Origin: Shinella sp. H4-D48
GTDB lineage: Bacteria > Pseudomonadota > Alphaproteobacteria > Rhizobiales > Rhizobiaceae
Direction of reading: 5' to 3'
Assembly (NCBI RefSeq): GCF_022637395.1
Contig: NZ_CP093339.1
Span: 124,001 to 188,000 of the forward strand
Length of the DNA stretch: 64,000 nt
Shown here: positions 56,180 to 63,491 of the stretch, one piece after another
Numbering within the stretch: position 1 is the first letter of the stretch
Layout: the number at the start of each line of letters is the position of its first letter
Position numbers and translations under genes: made by a program
The notes under the pieces: generated by a model
Database searches by the model: none
Told to the model about the DNA's origin: nothing
Seen by the model: only the letters and a program-made list of their open reading frames with translations

Positions 56180-57445
56180 ATGAAAACGATTCCGACCGCA
56201 GCCACGGCCGCGCACGCCTTTTCAATGAGAATGCTCGGTGGCCTCGCGCTTGTTGTGATGCTCGCAGCCGGATCCTCCGCCTCTGCGGAGGAGTACCGGC
56301 TCGGTGTCATGGACAAGTTGCGCATCCGTGTCGCGGAATGGCAGACAGCCGAAGGCGCGATCCGTGACTGGGGCGCCGTCAGCGGTGATTACCGGATCGG
56401 CGCAGATGGTTCACTCTCTCTACCGTTCATCGGCCAGTTGCCGGCCGATGGCCGCACCACTGCGGATCTCTCGGCCGATATCGGAAAGAAGATGCAAGTG
56501 CTCTTCGGCCTCAAGGACCTGCCGTCAGCATCGGTGGAGATCGCCGAATACCGGCCGGTCTATCTGTCCGGCGATGTACAGACACCCGGTGCCTATCCTT
56601 ATGCGCCGGGCCTGACGGTCCTCAAGGCCGTCAGCTTCGGTGGTGGATTGCGCCGGGCTGATCCCGGCCAGCGCTTTGCTCGTGATTTCCTGCGCTCGGA
56701 AGGCGAGGCCGCCGTCTATGTCGCCGAGCGCAATCGTCTGCTGATCCGCCGCGCACGCATCACGGCGGAGATGACCGGCGCTACGGAGATCGAGATGCCG
56801 AAGGAACTCGTCAAATCCGAGGAGGCACGGGCGATCATGGAAAGTGAAAAGGCGCTGATGGCCTCACGCGAAAAGCGGCAGCGCTTGCAATTGACGGCAC
56901 TGGCCGATCTCAAGTCACTGCTCGAGAATGAAATCGACTCGCTCGCCAAGAAGTCCGAAACCCAAACGCGCCAGCTTGAACTCGTCCAGGGCGACCTTTC
57001 CAAGGTCGATACGCTCGCGGAAAAGGGGCTCGCCATCAGCTCCCGGCGTCTTGCGCTGGAACAGCGCACCGCCGACCTTCAGGCAGCCCTGCTGGATATC
57101 GACACGGCCTCGCTGAAGGCGAAGCAGGATATCAACAAGGCCTCTCAGGACGAGACGAACCTGACCAATGACCGCGATGCCGAACTGGCGCAGGAGTTGC
57201 AAAACACCGAGCAGGAGCTCGACACCCTGGCGCTGAAGCTTGGCACCAGCCGTGATCTCATGTCGGAGGCACTGATGCAATCGGCCGATGCCGCCACGCT
57301 GAAGAACGGACTTTCCACCGCGAATATCGGCTATTCCATCCTCCGCACGGTCAAGGGCAAGACCGAGCAGATCCGCGCCACCGAAACGACGCCGGTCCTG
57401 CCGGGCGATGTCGTCAAGGTGGAAGCCAGCCTCGCGACCCAGTGA
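56180..57445 (+). CDS. exoF: ExoF: polysaccharide export periplasmic protein
   Basis: This 421-residue protein has a signal peptide (cleavage near SSASA), then a Poly_export domain (EYRLGVMDKLRIRVAEW, DGSLSLPFIGQL), an SLBB-like segment (VYLSGDVQTPGAYPYAPGL) and a long coiled coil around residues 210-350. No lipobox Cys is visible, unlike Wza-type proteins. ExoF is needed with ExoY for the first sugar step in S. meliloti. It lies 18 bases after exoY. Confidence 0.94.
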   Translation: MKTIPTAATAAHAFSMRMLGGLALVVMLAAGSSASAEEYRLGVMDKLRIRVAEWQTAEGAIRDWGAVSGDYRIGADGSLSLPFIGQLPADGRTTADLSADIGKKMQVLFGLKDLPSASVEIAEYRPVYLSGDVQTPGAYPYAPGLTVLKAVSFGGGLRRADPGQRFARDFLRSEGEAAVYVAERNRLLIRRARITAEMTGATEIEMPKELVKSEEARAIMESEKALMASREKRQRLQLTALADLKSLLENEIDSLAKKSETQTRQLELVQGDLSKVDTLAEKGLAISSRRLALEQRTADLQAALLDIDTASLKAKQDINKASQDETNLTNDRDAELAQELQNTEQELDTLALKLGTSRDLMSEALMQSADAATLKNGLSTANIGYSILRTVKGKTEQIRATETTPVLPGDVVKVEASLATQ

Positions 57446-58731
57446 GACCGCCGATGCGGATCGCGCGGAGCCGGCTCATCGGACCTGACGGCAACGAGGC
57501 CTATGGCGCCTTCGCCGTCGCGCTGTCGTTTTTCGTGTTCGCCTATTCCTTCCGCTTCGGCCAGGTATCGATCCTCGCATACTACGCCCTGTGGCTGCCG
57601 CTGATCGCTGTCGATTACCGGCGGGTTCTCGGCAACTATGCGCACTACCTCTGGCTCTTCGCCTTTGCGCTTTTCGCCTGCCTTTCCGTCTTTTGGTCGC
57701 AGGCGCCAGGTGCAACGATGCGCACGTCGCTGCAGTATCTCTCGCATGTCGTGTGCGCGCTCATCGCGATGCGCGTCGTTGACACGCGCACGCTGGTGCG
57801 CGGCGGGTTGATCGGTACGGGGCTGGTGCTGTTCTATTCGCTTGCCTTCGGCGTCTATCATCTCGATCCGCTCGACGGGACCTACAGCTTTGTCGGTGCC
57901 TTTGCTTCCAAGAACCAGCTCGGATTCTACGCCTCGCTCTCTGTGCTGTTCGCCTTCGCCGCGCTCTTTCTCGGCATGGAGCGCGGTGTCTGGAGACTGG
58001 CGGCGGTTGGCTGTGTGCTGGTCGCGCTTTACTGCCTGAAGGCCTCGCAATCGGCGACGTCAGTTCTCACGACAGTCGCCGTCGCCGGTCTTTGCCTGGC
58101 GCTGCGAGCATTGGAAATGCTCGCACCACGTCACCGTAAGATGTTGTTCGCGACACTCGCCGTGCTGACCTTGGGGCTCGGTCTCGCCGCCGTCTATGGT
58201 GGTGGCTTCGAGATGGTCCTCGGCGTCTTTGGCAAGGATGCGACGCTCACCGGGCGCACCTATCTGTGGCAGCAGGGCATCGCGACGGCAAGCGAGGCGC
58301 CGCTCGTCGGCATCGGCTACCAGGCCTTCTGGGTACAGGGTTTTGCGGAAGCGGAACGACTCTGGGCGGCGTTCTTCATTGCGGGGCGCAGTGGCTTCCA
58401 CTTCCACAACACGTTTATCGCCGCGACCGTCGAGACAGGCCTGATCGGCTGCCTGCTGCTGTCCATGGTGCTCCTTGGCACGCTCATCGGGCACTTGCGC
58501 CGTCTGCTGTCGGTTGCCCGCGACCGCGAGGCACTGGTGCTCTTCACGATCGCCGCCCTGCTGGCGGTGCGCACCTTCGTGGAGATCGATATTCTAAATC
58601 CCTATCACGTCGGCTCCTTCCTGCTGTATTTCGCTGCCGGCAAGCTGACGGATGGGCGGCGAAGCGAGGCTCATCGGTTCGTGACGGTTGGGCGGCCTGT
58701 CCGCCGTCGCCAGGGAGCCGTGTCCGCATGA
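57442..58731 (+). CDS. exoQ: ExoQ: succinoglycan polymerase (Wzy-like)
   Basis: The 429-residue polytopic protein has about ten hydrophobic segments and a Wzy_C-type region with LTGRTYLWQQGI, LVGIGYQAFWVQG and FHFHNTFIAATVETGLIG, including the His-Asn pair typical of O-antigen polymerases/ligases. It polymerises octasaccharide units into high-molecular-weight succinoglycan. GTG 57442 overlaps the exoF stop (GTGA); ATG 57454 is an alternative. Confidence 0.94.
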   Translation: MRPPMRIARSRLIGPDGNEAYGAFAVALSFFVFAYSFRFGQVSILAYYALWLPLIAVDYRRVLGNYAHYLWLFAFALFACLSVFWSQAPGATMRTSLQYLSHVVCALIAMRVVDTRTLVRGGLIGTGLVLFYSLAFGVYHLDPLDGTYSFVGAFASKNQLGFYASLSVLFAFAALFLGMERGVWRLAAVGCVLVALYCLKASQSATSVLTTVAVAGLCLALRALEMLAPRHRKMLFATLAVLTLGLGLAAVYGGGFEMVLGVFGKDATLTGRTYLWQQGIATASEAPLVGIGYQAFWVQGFAEAERLWAAFFIAGRSGFHFHNTFIAATVETGLIGCLLLSMVLLGTLIGHLRRLLSVARDREALVLFTIAALLAVRTFVEIDILNPYHVGSFLLYFAAGKLTDGRRSEAHRFVTVGRPVRRRQGAVSA

Positions 58732-59777
58732 CGCCCGCGGCCATCCCCGAAGCTCGCCGAGAGACACTCTACGGTATCCAGTATCTGCGCGCGTTTGCAG
58801 CTCTTGCGGTCCTTGCCTTCCATGCAGCCGAGCGCAGTGGTTATGCCTTTGCCATCGGTGCGGCTGGCGTTGATGTCTTCTTTGTCATCAGCGGCTTCAT
58901 CATGTGGGTGATTGTCGAACGGCGGCCCGTGTCGCCCGGACGCTTTCTGCGAGAGCGGATCCGCCGTATCGTGCCTGTCTACTGGCTGGCGACCGGGGTC
59001 ATGGTGGCGGGAGCGCTCGCGGGGCTGTTTCCCAATCTGGTTCTGACAGCCGGCCATGTCGGCGCGTCGCTGTTCTTCGTGCCGATGCGATCGCCGAGCA
59101 GCGGAGAAATCTGGCCGGTTCTCGTTCAGGGTTGGACGCTCAATTACGAGATGTTCTTCTACGTCGCCTTCGCGACCTGCCTGTTCCTGCCTGCGCGCGC
59201 GCGCCTGACTGTCATCGCGGCGATCTTCCTGTTCCTCGTTGCCCTCGGTCTCGTGCTGAAACGCGACGATGCCCTTTTCGTCACCTATACGAGGCCGATC
59301 ATCCTGGAGTTCGTCGCCGGTATGCTGATCGGCCGCCTATGGCTCTCCAGGCATAGAGCGCCCCGCTGGCTGGCATCTGCTCTCGTTGTCGCGGCAGTGG
59401 CCGGCTTTGCCACGATCGGAATTTGGAATCTGCCGTTTGACGAGTGGATCTGCGGTCCGCTTGCCGCCGCTCTCGTCTATGGCACCGCCTTCCTGGAAAA
59501 ACAGGGCACCGGTATCCCGCTTTTTAAGTTTCCCGCCCTTTTGGGCTCCGCATCCTATTCTATCTATCTCTGGCACACATTCGCGATATCCGTAGCGGTC
59601 AAGGCCGGCAGCATGATCAGCCTCGCAACGTCGATCGTCTTTGTCACATCCATGTGTGCGGGATTGACTGTCGGGCTCTGCGCCTATTTTTTCTGCGAGA
59701 GGCCACTTCTACACGGCATGGGAAGAGCCCCTGCGCGTACCCGCCTTTCGCCGTCCATTCAAAACGAGAAGGCGTAA
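58728..59777 (+). CDS. exoZ: ExoZ: succinoglycan acetyltransferase (acyltransferase 3)
   Basis: This 349-residue membrane protein has about ten hydrophobic segments. The acyltransferase-3 motif is in GIQYLRAFAALAVLAFHAAE, followed by FFVISGFIMWVIVERR. It O-acetylates the repeat unit. ATG 58728 overlaps the exoQ stop (ATGA); the longer frame from 58266 lies inside exoQ. It ends the rightward exoYFQZ unit. exoB, expected next in S. meliloti, is absent here. Confidence 0.94.
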   Translation: MTPAAIPEARRETLYGIQYLRAFAALAVLAFHAAERSGYAFAIGAAGVDVFFVISGFIMWVIVERRPVSPGRFLRERIRRIVPVYWLATGVMVAGALAGLFPNLVLTAGHVGASLFFVPMRSPSSGEIWPVLVQGWTLNYEMFFYVAFATCLFLPARARLTVIAAIFLFLVALGLVLKRDDALFVTYTRPIILEFVAGMLIGRLWLSRHRAPRWLASALVVAAVAGFATIGIWNLPFDEWICGPLAAALVYGTAFLEKQGTGIPLFKFPALLGSASYSIYLWHTFAISVAVKAGSMISLATSIVFVTSMCAGLTVGLCAYFFCERPLLHGMGRAPARTRLSPSIQNEKA

Positions 59778-59800
59778 CTCTGTTTCCCGAGACATGCAGG

Positions 59801-61405
59801 CTACTGATTTTGCTTTAAAATGGTGTTTGCCGCGATATAACCCCAGGTCATATTGGGGCCGAGTGTCGTGCCTGCTCCAACAGCACGGGTACCGAACGGG
59901 TTTGCCATTGCAAGGCCTGCCGCATATAGGCCGGCGATAACCGATCCATCCTCGCGAAGAACCTGGCCTCGCTCGTTGGTACTGGCGCCGCCCTTTGTGC
60001 CGAGGATCGAGCGGTTGAGCGACATGCCGACATATGGCGGTTTGTCGATGGGTTTCAGTCGGTTCGGCGCGCCGTGAGCCTTGTATTCTTCCCAGCTATT
60101 CTCGCCGCGGCGGAAGTCCGTATCGCGCCCTGTCGCGCACTGCGCATTCCAGCGTGCGATGGTTTCTTCAAGGGCATGCGGCGGAAGCCCCAGCTTGCCG
60201 GCCAGTTCGCTTACGGTGCTCGCCTTCTTGACCCAACCCCGGTCGTACGCCGCATACCATCGAAAGGGTAGTGCTGCGTCGAGGAAACGGTGATCGCCGA
60301 CGAGGAATGCCGGGAGATTGACCGTCATTCCGTTGTCGTCGCGCGCATCCAACGCTTCGCCGATATTGAAATCGCTTTCGCTGACGAACCGCTTCGCATG
60401 TCGATTGACCACGATGGAATGCGGTTCAGCCTGAAATGTCATGGGCAGGCCGCTCGGGCGCCGCTCATACCGCGTCGGAAGGCACGGATAAATGTTTGCC
60501 TGATCCATACAGAGCAGCGCTGCATCGGCCAGGCGAGCCAGCATCTGTCCGTCGCCCTCATTGCTGCTTGGGCTGCCGATCCGGTCGATCGGGCCTGGAA
60601 AATGCTGGTCTAGCATCTCCTTGTTCCATTCGAAGCCGCCGCTGGCGATGATCACGCCTCTGGCGGCATCGATCTGGCTCTTCTTTCCATCGTGCTCGAC
60701 CTCGACACCCGTGACGCGGCTTTCCGCATCCTGGATGAGGCGCACTGCGCGCGTTTCCAGCCGGAACTCAACGCCGACATCAAGGCACCCTTTGATCAGG
60801 CCAACCATCAGCGCGGTGCCTTGACCGCCTGCATTGGTCAGCCAGCGGTAGAGAAGCTTGTTCCAGACCTTCAAGCCTGCCTTAACGGGGTGATGATAGA
60901 TGTCGAGATCGACGGCTTCCTTATAGGTAAAGCTATGCGGCAGGGTCGAACGGCGGAGTGTCTTGGCGAAACGGCCGAGAAGGCGGCGGCTTAAGGCCCT
61001 CGGCGTCACCATGCGGCCAAACATCTTGCCGCCCGGAGCTTCCGTGAAGGGATCGGGTTCCGCGACGAGCTGGAAATCCAGCGGCGTATTCTTCGCAAGG
61101 AACTGGAGCATGTCGGGTGCCGCTTCCACGAAGGCAGCCCACCGGCCGCTGTTAGTTTCCTTCTGCTTTGGCGGTTGGACGGCATGAAGATAGGCGAGCG
61201 CCTCCTGCTTACTGTCCGCAATGCCAGCGGCGGCGGCTATATGGTTCGCCGGGATCCAGATGCCCGCCCCCGACATGGCGGACGTACCGCCGAGCCGATC
61301 GGATTTCTCGATGACCAGGACCTTCAACCCGCCAATGGCGGCGCGCAAGCCTGCCGCGCATGCCGCGGATCCGGACCCGATCACCACAACGTCGAACTCG
61401 TTCAT
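59801..61405 (-). CDS. FAD-dependent oxidoreductase, 3-ketosteroid dehydrogenase / fumarate reductase flavoprotein family
   Basis: The 534-residue protein has an N-terminal FAD motif FDVVVIGSGSAACAAGLRAA and the LGGTSAMSGAGIWIP segment. Its C-terminal block GLYAAGLAMANPFGTRAVGAGTTLGPNMTWGYIA is typical of the FAD_binding_2 family close to KstD-like dehydrogenases. Such enzymes desaturate or reduce C-C bonds next to a carbonyl. The substrate is unknown, and no other steroid gene is nearby. ATG 61405 has GGAGA upstream. It is divergent from the B12-binding protein gene and probably shares its operator. Confidence 0.85.
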   Translation of the reverse strand: MNEFDVVVIGSGSAACAAGLRAAIGGLKVLVIEKSDRLGGTSAMSGAGIWIPANHIAAAAGIADSKQEALAYLHAVQPPKQKETNSGRWAAFVEAAPDMLQFLAKNTPLDFQLVAEPDPFTEAPGGKMFGRMVTPRALSRRLLGRFAKTLRRSTLPHSFTYKEAVDLDIYHHPVKAGLKVWNKLLYRWLTNAGGQGTALMVGLIKGCLDVGVEFRLETRAVRLIQDAESRVTGVEVEHDGKKSQIDAARGVIIASGGFEWNKEMLDQHFPGPIDRIGSPSSNEGDGQMLARLADAALLCMDQANIYPCLPTRYERRPSGLPMTFQAEPHSIVVNRHAKRFVSESDFNIGEALDARDDNGMTVNLPAFLVGDHRFLDAALPFRWYAAYDRGWVKKASTVSELAGKLGLPPHALEETIARWNAQCATGRDTDFRRGENSWEEYKAHGAPNRLKPIDKPPYVGMSLNRSILGTKGGASTNERGQVLREDGSVIAGLYAAGLAMANPFGTRAVGAGTTLGPNMTWGYIAANTILKQNQ

Positions 61406-61453
61406 TGCCGTCTCCAATCGTATGCCGGCACTATAGAGAGAAGAATCTTTATC

Positions 61454-61478
61454 TGTCTACTATTGTGTAGACACTTTT
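61454..61478. promoter_or_regulatory. Operator-like inverted repeat in the divergent flavoprotein/mutase promoter
   Basis: TGTCTAC-TATTGT-GTAGACA (61454-61473) is a perfect 7-bp inverted repeat. Inside its right part lies GTGTAGACAC (61465-61474), itself a GTGT-N2-ACAC palindrome like those bound by GntR/FadR-family regulators. The 15 bases 61464-61478 recur as the exact reverse complement at 63415-63429. No regulator gene is in the window here. Confidence 0.62.
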
Positions 61479-61507
61479 TGCGCGCTACGCTCTCAGTACG
61501 GTTTGCT

Positions 61508-61588
61508 CCGGAAGGAGGCGGTCCTTCCGGCATGCCGTCGGGTCCATCCGCACCTTTTCGTGGGTAACATGCGCCTCGAAAGGGTGCG
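61508..61588. repeat. RIME-like double palindrome (or structured leader)
   Basis: Two hairpins lie in tandem. CCGGAAGGA-N5-TCCTTCCGG (61508-61530) is a perfect 9-bp stem. CGCACCTTTTCG-N16-CGAAAGGGTGCG (61549-61588) is a 12-bp stem with a single G-U pair. Two large palindromes joined by a short linker is the layout of the Rhizobium-specific intergenic mosaic element. Because it sits in the leader of the mutase-like gene, a regulatory RNA is the alternative. I could not recognise cobalamin-riboswitch conserved boxes. Confidence 0.55.
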
Positions 61589-61644
61589 GCTCTCCGCCTA
61601 AGCCAGCCGTGTTCTAAACTTGCCCTTGCTGACCGGATTGTATC

Positions 61645-63384
61645 ATGACCAAAGACGACATACCCGGCCTCCAGGATCCGCGCCTTACGCCGGGAGTTGA
61701 ACTGCTCGTTCGTGGGCGAGCGATGGCGCGGGACTGGCGCCTTGGAACCAGCCGCTTCATGCGCGAGATGGGCGTGGCCTCCGAAGCGGAATGGAAGCGG
61801 CAGGCTGCCGCAAGCCGTCGGATCATGCAGCATGCCCATATCGGTTTCCGCGATGTCAACCGCACGATCGAGGGTATTCGCGCAGTCCATGGTTCCTGCG
61901 CTGAGGCCGGCGTGACAGTCGATCGTTTCGGTATCACGCTCGACTGGTCTATGGGATATCCCGAATCCTGGCGTGCGAAGGCGTCGCGCGGCACCGGCAT
62001 CGTCCTGACTGGTCCAGAGGACTTCGCCCGTATCATCGAGGCGGCGCCTGCCGCTGCACATTTCGGCGATTTCATGCTCGGTCTTCCGGGCGCGCTGGAA
62101 AACACACGCGCCGCCATAGCGGCGGGCGCCACGGCCGTCGGCAATCTTGGCCAGTATTTCACGTTCCGTCTGCCCTATTGGGACGACGACGTGGCAACGA
62201 CCGAGGCGACCGTAACGGCGCTTGGGCTTATTGCCGCGCAGGATGCCGAAATTCTTGTTCATTCCAATCTCGATGACGGTTTTGCGGGGCTTTTTATCGA
62301 TATGGCTTGTGCACTGGGTATGGTGCTCATCGAAAAGCATATCGTAGAAGATCTCATAGGCGCGCGACTGGCGCACTGCTACGGTCACCACTTCAGCGAT
62401 CCGCTGTCGCGCACGGCCTTCCATGCCGCCCTGGTTCAGGTAAGTGATACGCCAGGAACAATGATTTTCGGCAATACGGTTGCCTATCAATCGACCCCCG
62501 CCGGCAATTATGCGAGCCTTGCAAGCTATCTGCTGGCCGATATTCTCGCGCTCGGGCGCTGGCCGACGGGGCATGCGGTCAATCCGGTTCCCGTGACGGA
62601 AAACCAGCGCATCCCCGACATCGAGGAAATTATCGACGCGCAGACTTTCGCGCACCGGCTGACCTTGCAAGCGCCGTTTTACGATCCGGTCTTCGACTGG
62701 GCGCAGGTGGAGAAGATGGCGGGCGTGCTCGTCGAGGGTGGGCGCCGTTTTGCCAAGTCCACCCTCGAGGGGCTCGCGGCGCTTGGCGTTGCGGTGGACG
62801 ATCCGGCCGCGTTGCTGCTGGCAATCCGCCGTATGGGGCCAAAGCGCATGGAAGCCCTCTTTGGCCCGGGCGCTCCTGGCGTGCGGGCCCGCACGCCGCT
62901 CATTCACGCCGAGTGGGCGCGCGAACTCAACCATAAGGCCGAGGAATGGGTCGCTTCGCGCGGCAAGGACGTCGGTGCGACCTCTGTTTCCGTGTGCATA
63001 GGCACCACTGATGTCCATGAGCACGGCAAGTATCTCGTCGAAAAGGCCTTTGAGGGGCTAGGCGTCGAAACAGTCGATGCGGGCGTCGCCGTAGACCCTG
63101 AGGCACTGGTCGCGCGCGCCGTCGAAGCCGGTGCCGATATGGTTGCGGTCAGCACCTATAACGGCGTTGCATTGTCTTATGCCAAGGCGGTGAAGGCGGC
63201 GATGAAGGCACAGGGCGTCAACTTACCTGTCTTGATCGGTGGCAGATTGAATGAGGTGCCGAAGGATTCGAACTCCGGCCTTCCAGTCGACGTGTCCAGC
63301 GATATTGCTGCAATTGGCTGCATCCCATGTCATGACCTCGATGGAATGCTGGTCGCACTCAAGGCGCATTCACAAACGCCTTAG
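61645..63384 (+). CDS. Fused cobalamin-dependent mutase-like protein (glutamate mutase E-like + B12-binding domain)
   Basis: In this 579-residue protein, residues ~1-440 resemble a B12-dependent TIM-barrel mutase subunit of the methylaspartate/glutamate mutase E type: GNLGQYFTFRLPYWDDD, VHSNLDDGFAGLFIDMA, HCYGHHFSDP, PGTMIFGNTVAYQ and PTGHAVNPVPVTENQRIPD. Residues ~445-575 are a Rossmann-like cobalamin domain with the base-off ligand motif D456-V-H458-E-H-G461 and GGRLNEVPKDSNSG. In known glutamate mutases these are two separate polypeptides, so this is a natural fusion. The substrate is unknown. It starts at ATG 61645 without a clear Shine-Dalgarno sequence. Confidence 0.68.
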   Translation: MTKDDIPGLQDPRLTPGVELLVRGRAMARDWRLGTSRFMREMGVASEAEWKRQAAASRRIMQHAHIGFRDVNRTIEGIRAVHGSCAEAGVTVDRFGITLDWSMGYPESWRAKASRGTGIVLTGPEDFARIIEAAPAAAHFGDFMLGLPGALENTRAAIAAGATAVGNLGQYFTFRLPYWDDDVATTEATVTALGLIAAQDAEILVHSNLDDGFAGLFIDMACALGMVLIEKHIVEDLIGARLAHCYGHHFSDPLSRTAFHAALVQVSDTPGTMIFGNTVAYQSTPAGNYASLASYLLADILALGRWPTGHAVNPVPVTENQRIPDIEEIIDAQTFAHRLTLQAPFYDPVFDWAQVEKMAGVLVEGGRRFAKSTLEGLAALGVAVDDPAALLLAIRRMGPKRMEALFGPGAPGVRARTPLIHAEWARELNHKAEEWVASRGKDVGATSVSVCIGTTDVHEHGKYLVEKAFEGLGVETVDAGVAVDPEALVARAVEAGADMVAVSTYNGVALSYAKAVKAAMKAQGVNLPVLIGGRLNEVPKDSNSGLPVDVSSDIAAIGCIPCHDLDGMLVALKAHSQTP

Positions 63385-63414
63385 ACAAAATCCGGGATCT
63401 CAAGCGCTGCGCTT

Positions 63415-63429
63415 AAAAGTGTCTACACA
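63415..63429. promoter_or_regulatory. Second copy of the operator-like sequence, upstream of the DUF3830-like gene
   Basis: AAAAGTGTCTACACA is the exact reverse complement of 61464-61478 and contains the GTGT-N2-ACAC palindrome (63419-63428). It lies 31 bases after the mutase-like gene and 62 bases before the next ATG, implying that the downstream gene has its own, co-regulated promoter. Confidence 0.6.
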
Positions 63430-63491
63430 TTTGTATTGAGTTGAAGTACGAGTGTCGGCGGTGCCGCACTTCGGGAACAAGGGAACGGGAA

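Noticed and set aside
61475-61644. Cobalamin riboswitch upstream of the mutase-like gene
   Set aside because: The hairpins are simple long stems as in RIME repeats; I could not find the conserved B12-box. Kept only as an alternative.
61402-63024. 540-codon minus-strand frame opposite the mutase-like gene
   Set aside because: The plus-strand frame has clear B12-binding and mutase motifs; the antisense frame does not resemble any protein family.
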